Of a DNA stretch of 64,000 nucleotides, positions 34,694-43,196 are shown in pieces. The translations under genes and the position numbers were made by a program. How positions within the stretch are numbered: the first letter of the stretch is position 1; each line of letters begins with the position of its first letter. This stretch comes from AP-16 sp963755055 (lineage in GTDB: Bacteria > Pseudomonadota > Alphaproteobacteria > Rhizobiales > Xanthobacteraceae). The notes beneath the pieces are model-generated. The model ran no database searches. It was given only the letters and a program-made list of their open reading frames with translations, and was not told the origin of the DNA. Where the stretch lies: contig CAVWIS010000004.1 in NCBI GenBank assembly GCA_963755055.1, positions 434,001 through 498,000 of the forward strand. Reading direction: 5' to 3'.

Positions 34694-36061
34694 TCAGACG
34701 ACTCGCGCCCGGATCGTGCCTTCGAGCGCATTGATCTCGTCCAGGATGGCCGCGTTGCCTTCGTCGATGTCGGCCACATCGATGACCGCGTAGCCGATCT
34801 CGCCGTCGGTCCGGCAATACTGGGCGGCGATGCCGATATTCCGTCGAGCAAATACGTCACAAAGGCGCCCGATCATCCCCGCCGCCCTCCGGTGCACCTG
34901 AATGAACCTCACGCCCGATGCTTGCCCCGGCAGCTGGACCTGCGGGAAATTGACGGCTCCCACGGTAGATCCGCGGACGACGAAGTCGAGCAGCTTCCTG
35001 GCGACCTCTTCGCCGATCCGCTCCTGCGCTTCCCCGGTCGATCCCCCGATATGGGGCGTGAGGATCACATTGGCGAGGCCGCGAAGAGGCGTGAGAAGAA
35101 CTTCGACGTTCGACGACGGCTCGACCGGAAACACGTCGACGGCTGCTCCGCCCAGACGCCCGCTGCCCAGCTCATCGGCCAGCGCCTCGAGATCGACCAC
35201 CGATCCCCGACTGCTGTTGATAAGGTAGCTACCGCTGTGCATGGCCGCCAGTTCCGCCCGCCCGATCATGCGATTCGTCGACGGCGTGCCGGGAACATGA
35301 AGGCTCACCACGTCACTGAGCGCGAGGAGCTCCGTCAGAGTTTCCGCGCGAATGACATTGCCGTATCTCAGCTTTTCGACGATGTCGAAGTACATCACTC
35401 TCATACCCAGGGCTTCCGCCATATACGAGAGCTGGCTTCCAATGTTTCCATATCCGACAATTCCCAGGGTCTTCCCGCGAATCTCATGGCTGCCCGCCGC
35501 GCTCTTTCGCCATTCGCCGAGATGCGCCGCCGCCGAGCGGGGAAAGATCCCGCGGAACAGCATGATGATCTCTCCCATGACGAGCTCGGCAACGCTGCGC
35601 GTATTGGCGAATGGCGCGTTGAAGACCGGAATCCCGCGATCCCTGGCGGCTTCGAGATCGACCTGATTGGTGCCGGCGCTGAAGCAACCGATGGCGAGGA
35701 GCCGATCGAACGCGGCAATGTCTCGCGCTCTGAGCTGCGTGCGCGATCGAACGCCGATGATCGAGACGCCGCGGGCCCGTTCGCGAAGAACCTCTCCTTC
35801 CAATGCTTCCTTGATGCGCGAGATGTGCGTGTACCCGGCATCGGCGAAGAGTCTCACGGCTCGATCGTGAACGCCCTCGAGCAGGAGCATTTGCGTCGCT
35901 CTCTTGTCGCTGTGCTCGGTTGTAGCGCTCCGCCCGAATGCTCTTTGAAGAACGGCCTGCTGATGCCGGACATCATTGGATGAATCCTGCGGGTACCGGC
36001 CGTCGTCGTCGAGCGTCGCGCCGGCAGAACCGGGGTCGTCATTGAGCGATCTGAGTGGCAT
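34694..36061 (-). CDS. D-3-phosphoglycerate dehydrogenase-like protein (SerA type with ACT domain)
   Basis: A 455-residue protein. After a poorly conserved N-terminal stretch of about 45 residues come the substrate domain (SAGTNQVDLEAARDRGIPVF), the NAD domain (LGIVGYGNIGSQLS), catalytic-region motifs NSSRGSVVDLEAL and LTPHIGGSTGEAQ, and a C-terminal ACT domain (IAAQYCRTDGEIGYAVIDV). It oxidises 3-phosphoglycerate in the first step of serine synthesis. ATG 36061 is preceded by GAGGA. A SerA gene inside a signalling cluster is odd. It may supply serine for the oxoamine synthase (inference), or it may just be a second isozyme. Confidence 0.88.
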   Translation of the reverse strand: MPLRSLNDDPGSAGATLDDDGRYPQDSSNDVRHQQAVLQRAFGRSATTEHSDKRATQMLLLEGVHDRAVRLFADAGYTHISRIKEALEGEVLRERARGVSIIGVRSRTQLRARDIAAFDRLLAIGCFSAGTNQVDLEAARDRGIPVFNAPFANTRSVAELVMGEIIMLFRGIFPRSAAAHLGEWRKSAAGSHEIRGKTLGIVGYGNIGSQLSYMAEALGMRVMYFDIVEKLRYGNVIRAETLTELLALSDVVSLHVPGTPSTNRMIGRAELAAMHSGSYLINSSRGSVVDLEALADELGSGRLGGAAVDVFPVEPSSNVEVLLTPLRGLANVILTPHIGGSTGEAQERIGEEVARKLLDFVVRGSTVGAVNFPQVQLPGQASGVRFIQVHRRAAGMIGRLCDVFARRNIGIAAQYCRTDGEIGYAVIDVADIDEGNAAILDEINALEGTIRARVV

Positions 36062-36168
36062 GCCGTTTCCTCGGAGTTCGCCGGTTGACCGCGCATCGGC
36101 GTCGCGCGAGCGACTGAGCGCTGCCGAAAACCCGCCATTTGCGACATGCGTGCCACCTCGGCCCGGCC

Positions 36169-37446
36169 CTATGCCTGCCTGCGGTCGCCGAGACGGCGCG
36201 GCAATTGCCGGATGGCGCGTTCCTCGACCAACGCCAGGAACCGATCGTGGGGCATGGGCTGCCCGAACAGGAACCCTTGACCGATATCGCATCCCATGCG
36301 CTGCAGGGCCTGAAGTTCGCTAGCCTTCTCGACCCCGATGGCGACCGCGACGCTGCCGATGCTGTGCACGAGATTGATGACGCTCTGGCAGATCGCCGCC
36401 TTGGTCCGGTGCGTGCTGCAATCGGTAACGAAGGGACGATTGAGCTTGAGCTCGGCGAACGGCAGGGCTCTGAGCTGGCCCAGCGACAGGCCGCCGCGCC
36501 CATAGTCGTCGATCGCGAGGTTGACGCCGACATCTTGGAAGTCCGAGATGAGGTCGTGAACGAGGGCGATGTCACTCGCGATCTGCTCCTCGGTCACATC
36601 GAACAGGAGACCGGGCCAGTTGGCCGCGCTGGGTCGGTGTTCCTGGATAATGTCGCGAACCGGCAACGTGCGCAGCGCATTGACGGAAACATTCACGGCG
36701 AGCCGCAGCCTCGCTCCCATCGCGGAGAGACTGGCCGCTGCCTTGAGCGCGCTCACGAGCGCCTGCTCGTTGAGGGCGATCAGGCTTTTCTCGTCCGCCC
36801 CCACCAGGAACGGCCCGGGAGGCAGCACGCCACGCCGCGGATGGCGGACACGGGCAAGCACCTCGACGCCGACAAGGCATTTCTTCCGAAGATCGATCTT
36901 CGATTGATACCAGAATTCCATCCAGCCGTTCCGCAACACGTTGTCGAGGCTGTCCGCGGGCGGCGCGTCGCGCGGCATGCGGAGCCCTTCGGCCTCGAGG
37001 ATCGCGGCCACGGCCGCCTCATCGAACGGCCGCACCAGCGCCGGCAGCATCTGCAGGCCCAGGCGCTGGCCCGTCAGCCTGACGCCGTCGATCATCGCGA
37101 GGTCGCGATCGCAGATCAGCTGTACGGCGCCGGGGTAGCGCGCGTTGGCCAGCGCGAACATCGCGTCGATGGTTTCGGTCGTGTCGGGAGTGACGTCGAG
37201 AAACATGATGTCGGGCGTGCACCGCGCCAACGCGGCGACCAGCGGCGCGCCCCGCTGAAACACGCTATGCGCGATTCCCGAATCGAGCATGACCGCAGAG
37301 AGCACGTCGGACTCGCCGCGATGCAGCAGACTGAACGCCACCAAGGACTGGAAGGTGATGTCGCAATCTTCGGCGTTCTCAGCAGCATGGCCGGTCGACA
37401 GACGACCGCCCGCGGTGCGAACGAACCTGTCTATCAGGTCCACCAT
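36169..37446 (-). CDS. EAL-domain cyclic-di-GMP phosphodiesterase with N-terminal receiver-like domain
   Basis: A 425-residue protein. Residues 1-150 resemble a receiver without a clean phosphorylation site (DIMFLDVTPDTTET). The EAL domain follows: the signature is VEVLARVRH (EVL for EAL), with NVS, DVTEEQI, AIDDYGRGGLSL, LKLNRPFV, GVEKASEL and QGFLFGQPMP. The metal and catalytic residues (E, N, E, DD, K, E, Q) are mostly present, so hydrolysis of c-di-GMP is plausible. Together with the frameshifted REC-GGDEF-EAL gene it links the module to c-di-GMP. Confidence 0.85.
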   Translation of the reverse strand: MVDLIDRFVRTAGGRLSTGHAAENAEDCDITFQSLVAFSLLHRGESDVLSAVMLDSGIAHSVFQRGAPLVAALARCTPDIMFLDVTPDTTETIDAMFALANARYPGAVQLICDRDLAMIDGVRLTGQRLGLQMLPALVRPFDEAAVAAILEAEGLRMPRDAPPADSLDNVLRNGWMEFWYQSKIDLRKKCLVGVEVLARVRHPRRGVLPPGPFLVGADEKSLIALNEQALVSALKAAASLSAMGARLRLAVNVSVNALRTLPVRDIIQEHRPSAANWPGLLFDVTEEQIASDIALVHDLISDFQDVGVNLAIDDYGRGGLSLGQLRALPFAELKLNRPFVTDCSTHRTKAAICQSVINLVHSIGSVAVAIGVEKASELQALQRMGCDIGQGFLFGQPMPHDRFLALVEERAIRQLPRRLGDRRQA

Positions 37447-37833
37447 TGCTCAATCCATGGCAACTGGAGTGCATCCGAACTGCCATTCCTAACCGACAAA
37501 GGTAAATTTAGAATGCGCGTCCAGGCAGGAGTGTGCAGTCTTCTGATGATCAGCGATATGCGATTGGGCAAGACAGAGCAGACAAGACGCACCTACGCAG
37601 TTCTACCAACGTCGCGCGATCCGCGTGGGTGGGGCGCGAAGTCGCGCCTTCGGCTCACCAATCAAATAAATCGGAAACGGTTGCGGGATTCAGATCCGCC
37701 GTTCCGCCACGGCGAAGATGCGTCGATGGACCGCGAAGACGGCCGGACCTGCAAGCGTTCCGCCGCACAAAACTGGCGCAAAGTGGGAGGAGCATTATTG
37801 AAATGTCATCGGTATTTCCTCTATCGGCAAACT
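37447..37833. other. intergenic region without a recognisable gene
   Basis: Upstream region of the EAL gene on one side and of the 0.96-kb repeat on the other. Several forward frames are open only briefly and show no family features. No clear promoter or hairpin was found. Confidence 0.4.
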
Positions 37834-37870
37834 CTCATAACCTGAAGATCGCGGGTTCCGCTCCGCGCCC
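37834..37870 (+). pseudogene. tRNA-fMet fragment at the right edge of the signalling module
   Basis: CTCATAACCTGAAGATCGCG followed by GGTTCC resembles the anticodon loop, variable region and T arm of initiator tRNA. The 5' half is absent and the T stem is damaged. It is the first part of the 0.96-kb repeat. Confidence 0.5.
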
Positions 37871-37871
37871 G

Positions 37872-38693
37872 TCACTCCACGAACGCAACCTCTGCCGCGC
37901 CGAGCCCATCGAAACGGACGCCGCAGACATCGCCCGGCTTCAGGTAGCGCAGCCCGGTACACGACCCGCAGGTGACGAACTGGCCCGCCTTGACGCCGCC
38001 GGCGGACCGCATCATCTCGACGAGCGCGACCGCGATGCCGAGCGGATCGCCGGTCGGGTGGCCGCCGATCTGCTCCACCACGGTCTCGCCGTTGACGGTG
38101 AGCGTGACCTCGAGCTTGCCGAGATCCAGGCTGCGCCAGCTTGCGGTCGGCGCACCATGGACGAAGCCGCCGTTGCTGACGCAGTCCGCGAGCTTGTCCA
38201 GGAAGCCGGCGGCGTCGGGATCGGCGAAGCGGCTGGTCACGACCTCGATCGCCGCGCAGGCATCGAGGGCGGCGGCAACTTCCTCGCGTCCGTAGGGCGC
38301 GGCGCGGGGCGGCAGATCGCGGCGGAAACGGAACGCGACCTCGCCCTCGACGCCGCATTGCGGTGTCTCCATCACGGACATGCGCGCCGGCGTGGCCCGG
38401 ATGGTCGGCGCATAGATCGGGGCGCGCACGCCCGCGGCGATCGACCACGGCCCATCCATCGCCGGAGCGGCCGGCGAATCGCCTTGGGCGGGCGCCGGAT
38501 TGCCGCCCGCCGAAGCATTGGCCTTGAAGGCCCCGACCGCGGCGCCGAGCATCGCGGTCACGGCGTCCTGGATCGCATGGGCCTCCGCGACGCTGCGCGG
38601 GCGGCAGGCCTCGGGCAGCGGGCCGATACGGGCTCGCGTTTGTCTGGCGGCGGCCAGCAGGGAGGCGGCCGCGGCGATGCGAGTGGGGTCCAT
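37872..38693 (-). CDS. 2-keto-4-pentenoate hydratase-like protein (MhpD family)
   Basis: A 273-residue protein of the hydratase/decarboxylase family that adds water to 2-hydroxypenta-2,4-dienoate-type compounds in meta-cleavage pathways. Features: IQDAVTAMLGAAVGAFKANA near the start, ECP-like metal site replaced by CGVEGEVAFRF (Glu residues), GGFVHGAPTASW and GSCTGLRYLKPGDVCGVRF. ATG 38693 (MDPTRIAAAAS) is preferred because AAAGAGA precedes it; an ATG five codons earlier has no such signal. No partner genes of a meta-cleavage operon are beside it. A broken duplicate lies at 23843-24665. Confidence 0.85.
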   Translation of the reverse strand: MDPTRIAAAASLLAAARQTRARIGPLPEACRPRSVAEAHAIQDAVTAMLGAAVGAFKANASAGGNPAPAQGDSPAAPAMDGPWSIAAGVRAPIYAPTIRATPARMSVMETPQCGVEGEVAFRFRRDLPPRAAPYGREEVAAALDACAAIEVVTSRFADPDAAGFLDKLADCVSNGGFVHGAPTASWRSLDLGKLEVTLTVNGETVVEQIGGHPTGDPLGIAVALVEMMRSAGGVKAGQFVTCGSCTGLRYLKPGDVCGVRFDGLGAAEVAFVE

Positions 38694-38915
38694 GGACGTC
38701 TCTTTCATATGGTCCGATTGGCCGGGCCGGGGCCCAGCGGTCTTGTGCCGGCCACAATACGACAGGCCGCAAGAGCGGGAAGCCGACGAATATCTGGGCG
38801 AACGCGAATCTCAAAGAGAGTGTGATCTTCCTCACGGAACCTCCGGTTGCTCTCCTTCATGCTGGGCGCGTGGATCGGCGCCGGATGGAGGTCCGGCATA
38901 GCCCGGGAGGCGGCA

Positions 38916-40307
38916 ATGGCAGACCACGCACCAATCTTCATAAGTCATAGGGCCGAATACGGCCGGGTGGCGCGCGAGCTGAAGGAGGCCATCCAGGACG
39001 CGTCAGGCGGACAGATCGAGGTATTCATCTCCGAGGACATACCTCGCGGCATCGAGTGGCGGGAGTCCATCGAAAAACATCTGCGCGAGGCCGGAAGCCT
39101 GTTCCTCATCTACGGCGCACCTTACGAGGACTGGTCCTGGTGCTTCTACGAGACCGGCTATTTCTCCGCAGTGGCGCCCAAGGACGCTGCGCGGCGCATC
39201 TACTGCATCACCCGGCCCAAGGTCCCGGCGCCGGGTCCGCTCAGCCATCTGCAGATGGTCACCGGCAAGGACCAGCTGGTCAACGAGCTGATCGACCTCT
39301 ACCGCGAGAACAACATCCGTTTCGATGCCGTCGGATTGCGCCGTCTGGTCGGCGCGCTGGAAAGCGGCCTGTTCGGGGCGCTCCGGGAATTCCAGGGCTA
39401 TCCGCGGCTCAGTTTCACGGCGCAGGACGCCGATTTCGGCGCCAAGGCCGTGATCCCGGCAAACGCCGTGGTCAGCGGGGACGACAACGTCCTTGGCAAT
39501 CTCTTCACGATCGGCGCGGATCAGGTGTCATGGGCGGACATCGCGGCGATGGCCGGTAACCCCGCTGCCGAGCAGACTTTCATGTGCAAGTGGCTCGACG
39601 AGACCACCAGGATCATCCTGGCGGCACGGAAGGCCCAGTTCATCGCGCCGCAGACCGTGCTGATCGGCCGCGGTGGCAGACGCTACCGCACCCTCCTGCA
39701 TTTTGCCCGCATCCAGGGGGACGGAACCTTTGTTTGCGAGTTCTTGGCGATCGACGAGGTCGGCGGTCCCCCTGTGGGATTGTCCAGCCAGCAACTGTCG
39801 CTGCTGACGAGCATCCGGATGGGATACCGCTTCCGGTCCGAGCTGATCCAGAAATTTCCCAACGATTTCGACGCGCTCTCCGACGACGAGCGCCTGGCGC
39901 GCATCGAGCAAATTCCCCGCATCATCGAGGACCTGACGGTCGAATCGAGAACGCGCGGCAACATCAGCATCGACGACCTGCTGGCGGGTTTCGACGACAG
40001 CGAGGGCGAGCGGATGCGACGGCTGCTCGGCTACTATCGCGTGGTGCAGCGGGAAATGTACAAGACCCTGGGACTGGCCGCGGACGGAAAGACCGTGCTG
40101 GGGCCGGGTCTCGTCGGCGCCGACGTGGAACGGTTCCGCATCGCGTTCGACGCGCTCCGCGACATCAATGCCGAGTTCCTGTCGCGCTGCTGCGGGCGCG
40201 TCGCGAAGATCATGGTGCGATCCGAAGCGGAGCTGAGCGCCACCGCCAAGGAGCTGGAGGAAGCGATGAGGGTGCTCACCAGACCGCCGCTGCAGTCGGC
40301 GGCCTGA
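38916..40307 (+). CDS. TIR-domain protein (putative NADase defence effector)
   Basis: A 463-residue protein. Residues 6-130 form a TIR domain: IFISHRAEYGRVARELKEAI, QIEVFISEDIPRG, SLFLIYGAPYEDWSW and CFYETGYF. E79 in YETGYF sits where catalytic TIR enzymes have the NAD-cleaving Glu. The rest (residues 150-460) is helical without a family I recognise; it may be a sensor or ligand-binding region. ATG 38916 has GGGAGG seven bases upstream; an earlier frame opening at 38847 adds 23 weak residues. It lies just outside the right repeat, next to the accreted modules, with no evident ThsA-like partner. Confidence 0.82.
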   Translation: MADHAPIFISHRAEYGRVARELKEAIQDASGGQIEVFISEDIPRGIEWRESIEKHLREAGSLFLIYGAPYEDWSWCFYETGYFSAVAPKDAARRIYCITRPKVPAPGPLSHLQMVTGKDQLVNELIDLYRENNIRFDAVGLRRLVGALESGLFGALREFQGYPRLSFTAQDADFGAKAVIPANAVVSGDDNVLGNLFTIGADQVSWADIAAMAGNPAAEQTFMCKWLDETTRIILAARKAQFIAPQTVLIGRGGRRYRTLLHFARIQGDGTFVCEFLAIDEVGGPPVGLSSQQLSLLTSIRMGYRFRSELIQKFPNDFDALSDDERLARIEQIPRIIEDLTVESRTRGNISIDDLLAGFDDSEGERMRRLLGYYRVVQREMYKTLGLAADGKTVLGPGLVGADVERFRIAFDALRDINAEFLSRCCGRVAKIMVRSEAELSATAKELEEAMRVLTRPPLQSAA

Positions 40308-40348
40308 GGCGAAAGTCAGGGACTCACCGTAATGGTCGCCCCAAATCC

Positions 40349-40453
40349 AGCCTCATCCTGAGGAGGCCGCGAAGCGGCCGTCTCGAAGGATGGCACGAGC
40401 ACTTGGCCATCCTTCGAGACGCTCGGCTCACGCTCGCTCCTCAGGATGAGGCT
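40349..40453. repeat. palindromic interspersed repeat (CCTCATCCTGAGGA type)
   Basis: AGCCTCATCCTGAGGA at 40349-40364 pairs with TCCTCAGGATGAGGCT at 40438-40453. Inside, CGTCTCGAAGGATGG pairs with CCATCCTTCGAGACG. The whole 105 bases form one long hairpin between convergent genes. Elements with these motifs are common in Bradyrhizobium relatives. It may also stop transcription from both sides. Confidence 0.8.
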
Positions 40454-40484
40454 GTAAAGAGGTCAAGACTTTCGCTCCGCCGCG

Positions 40485-41375
40485 CTAAGCCGTCGCGGCT
40501 GTCAGCAGCCTCAGATTGGCCCGCCATTCTCCGTCTTTCTGCAGCTCCAGGCGGATGGCAATGCCCGGAAAGTCGCGGCCGCGCGTCGTCATCGCCTGGA
40601 CCACCCGGGTTGCCGCCGCGTGCACGCGATCGTTCGGGCTCGTCGTACCTTCCTGGGGAAATTGCGGGCACTCGATCTGATAATACAAGGCGGGCTTGCC
40701 ACCCTCGGTCGCGAGCGTGATCTCGCAGCAGATCACCTCGAAATGGGCCGGCGTGTAGGCGATCAGCGCGGCGTTGAGCTCGCGGACGAGATCCATCGGC
40801 AGGCCGGCCGTCAAATGCGCCAGCGGATCGGCGGGGCGGGGATCGAGCCCGGCCAGCATGTCCTGATCCTCGCCCGGCAGCGGGCCGAAGGAATTTTGGC
40901 CGATCTGCAGGTCGAACCACCCGAAGGCGGTCGCCGCCTCGACATGCAGCGGACGGATCTGGGCGATGCATTGCCACGCCGGAAGGACTTCCGCGCTCGT
41001 CACCGCCTGCTTGAGCAGGCCGTAGTGCCCCAACAGCCAGTGCAACTGCCGCCTGCTGAAGGCCTTGTTGTCCTCGTGGCGATCTTGATGGAGATCGAAA
41101 GAATCGCCGCGCACGTAGTAGTGTCCGATGCTCTCGCAACGTCGCTTGCGCCCATCGCAGAAGACGGCGTGCAGCGAGCCTTGACTGTCGCCCGGCACCT
41201 CGCGGCTCCAGATGTCGAAACCGAGCGATCGCCAGTCGACCTCCGCCGCGGCCGCAAGGCCGTCACAAAGGATGCGTTTCCACAATTCGACAAAAGCTAA
41301 AGCGAGCGGCTCGTCCGGCTCGAGTACCAGCACGTGGTGAAGCTCGCCCTTATCCTGCTCGGTCGTCCATCGCAT
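40485..41375 (-). CDS. conserved hypothetical protein, 296 residues
   Basis: A soluble protein without signal peptide or membrane segment. It opens MRWTTEQDKGELHHVLVLEP. Four cysteines are scattered, a tryptophan-rich middle reads RRQLHWLLGHYGLLKQ, and the end has the regular pattern IAIRLELQKDGEWRANLRLL. I do not recognise the family. Codon use agrees with a real gene. It stands alone between the hairpin repeat and a divergent membrane protein gene. Confidence 0.6.
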   Translation of the reverse strand: MRWTTEQDKGELHHVLVLEPDEPLALAFVELWKRILCDGLAAAAEVDWRSLGFDIWSREVPGDSQGSLHAVFCDGRKRRCESIGHYYVRGDSFDLHQDRHEDNKAFSRRQLHWLLGHYGLLKQAVTSAEVLPAWQCIAQIRPLHVEAATAFGWFDLQIGQNSFGPLPGEDQDMLAGLDPRPADPLAHLTAGLPMDLVRELNAALIAYTPAHFEVICCEITLATEGGKPALYYQIECPQFPQEGTTSPNDRVHAAATRVVQAMTTRGRDFPGIAIRLELQKDGEWRANLRLLTAATA

Positions 41376-41635
41376 CGGTGCCTGCCTTTCGGCTTTGGGA
41401 TGCGGTCAATCTGGCGCAAAAATCCTTGCCAAGGCCTTTAAGCACGCAGGTCGCCGGCTCAGGTCCGGCTCCTGCCTGCATCCGTTCCTGCAAAGGCGCG
41501 AGCTTTCGTTTTCCCAATGGTAACCAGACCATGCAAAGAGCGGGCCGGCAAAGGCAGGATCGGCAACCGGATAGCGCGTCATCAATACCTGGTCGCTACA
41601 ACGGCGCCCCGGCCGACCAAGGGAGCGCTCGTACA

Positions 41636-42235
41636 ATGCTAACGAACCATCAACTGCCGCGCTACAACTTGTCGACAACCGGGCAGATTGCCCTGTCGTT
41701 CGAGTGCCTGCTGTTCGTCTCGCTGCTGATGGCGGGCGGCGGCTACATGGCGATGAAACAGGAGCGGGAGAAACTGGCCGGCTTTGCCTCGGATCGCGCC
41801 ACCGCCACGGGCACCGTCACCAGGAAATACAAGGAGATGTCGAACGGATCTCCGATCGGTTACGATCTCGAGGTCTCGTTCACCGCCGCGAACGGGTCGA
41901 CATCCAGGCAGTCCTTCCGCGTCGCTGTTTCCGACTTCGATCGCCACAATGTGGGAAATCCGGTTCCGGTGACCTACGTCAGGTCCAACCCGTACTGGTT
42001 CCATATCCCCGGCGCGGAGCCGGATGGAGCCAACCTGGAATTCCTGCGCTGGCTGGAAAATCTGTTCGTCGGCGGCAGCATTTTTTTCGCGGTCGGATTT
42101 CTTGCCAGTCTTTACCTGGCCGGCAAGGCCGGCAAACCGACGGGCGCAGACGCAGAGCCGCGGCCGACCCGGGCTTCGACCGGGCAGATGCCAGGCCCCT
42201 CCGGCACATTCGGGCGGAGGCCGGTCGGAAGGTAG
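41636..42235 (+). CDS. DUF3592 domain membrane protein
   Basis: A 199-residue protein. Helix 1 (IALSFECLLFVSLLMAGGGY, about 18-37) and helix 2 (GGSIFFAVGFLASLYLAG, about 143-160) enclose an extracytoplasmic beta-rich DUF3592 domain: ATATGTVTRKYK, GYDLEVSFTAANG, VGNPVPVTYVRSNP. A disordered proline-rich tail follows. GGGAG lies ten bases before ATG 41636. Function unknown; relatives are envelope proteins. Confidence 0.75.
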   Translation: MLTNHQLPRYNLSTTGQIALSFECLLFVSLLMAGGGYMAMKQEREKLAGFASDRATATGTVTRKYKEMSNGSPIGYDLEVSFTAANGSTSRQSFRVAVSDFDRHNVGNPVPVTYVRSNPYWFHIPGAEPDGANLEFLRWLENLFVGGSIFFAVGFLASLYLAGKAGKPTGADAEPRPTRASTGQMPGPSGTFGRRPVGR

Positions 42236-42440
42236 CATCGCCGACGGTGCGGGCGCGGCACCACTCGCCGTCCTCACGCGCGAGCGCGGGCGGTATGGCG
42301 GCAAACGCGCCACAGCGATATGCCGCGGCAGCAACATCGACGCGCCGGTCTTTGCAGAAATCCTGGCGGGTCGCACGCCTGCCGCGTAATCTGGAACCTG
42401 CAACGCCGGCGAGCGGTAACAATCCGCGAAAGACATCTCG

Positions 42441-43118
42441 ATGCACATCGGGCTCATCGGCGGCATCGGCCCGGCCGCGACCGAGTACTACTATCGCGGC
42501 CTGATCGAGCGGCATGCCGGCTCCGGCACCTCCCTGGAGCTGACGATCGTGCACGCGGATGTGCGCGAGCTCGCCCGAAATCTCGCGAGCCATGATGCGC
42601 GGAAACAGGCGGACACTTTTGTGCACCTGGCTCGACGATTGGCCGCGGCGGGCGCAGGCGCGGCTGCCGTCACGTCGATGGCCGGACACTTCTGCATTGG
42701 CGAGCTCGAGGCGATGTCGCCGTTGCCGATCGTCAACGCCCTCCCCGAGGTTGCCGCTGCCATTCGCCGGAGGAATCTGAAGACGATCGGCATTCTCGGC
42801 ACCCGCACGGTCATGCAATCCGGACTTTACGGGGGGATCTCCTCGGTGAGGATCGTGCTGCCCGAAGGCGAGGCGCTCGATGAGGTCCACACGAGCTACA
42901 TCGAGATGGCGATCGCGGGTCGCGTCACCGATGCCCAGCGGCGCGCGTTCTTCTCGATCGGGCAGCATCTGTGCCGGGTACAGGGTGCCGAGGCGATCGT
43001 CCTCGGCGGCACCGACCTGTTTCTCGCGTTCGCGGGACAGGATTGCGGGTTTCCGGTGATCGACTGCGCCGAGATCCACGTCGAGGCGCTCTATCAAAGG
43101 TCGGTCGGCAAGGCGTAG
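42441..43118 (+). CDS. aspartate/glutamate racemase-family protein lacking both catalytic cysteines
   Basis: A 225-residue protein with the family opening MHIGLIGGIGPAATEYYYRG and internal KTIGILGTRTVMQSGLY. In active racemases the two catalytic cysteines lie in a segment like CNTxH and in LGCTE. Here these read VTSMAGHF and LGGTDLFL, so both positions are substituted. It is therefore unlikely to be a two-base racemase and may have another activity. It lies 78 bases before a cupin gene in the same direction. Confidence 0.8.
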   Translation: MHIGLIGGIGPAATEYYYRGLIERHAGSGTSLELTIVHADVRELARNLASHDARKQADTFVHLARRLAAAGAGAAAVTSMAGHFCIGELEAMSPLPIVNALPEVAAAIRRRNLKTIGILGTRTVMQSGLYGGISSVRIVLPEGEALDEVHTSYIEMAIAGRVTDAQRRAFFSIGQHLCRVQGAEAIVLGGTDLFLAFAGQDCGFPVIDCAEIHVEALYQRSVGKA

Positions 43119-43196
43119 AGACAGGAGCCCCATTCGCTGCTGCAGGGTGCTGCCGCGGCGGTTTGCAGCGGGGCTGCTGCGGGTGCAGGAACGACC

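Larger units (their letters stand above)
37834..38794 (+). repeat. right copy of 0.96-kb direct repeat flanking the signalling module
   Basis: 961 bases matching 23805-24766. This copy carries the intact hydratase gene. The matching ends at AATATC; beyond that the two loci differ (a cupin fragment on the left, the TIR gene on the right). Confidence 0.85.
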
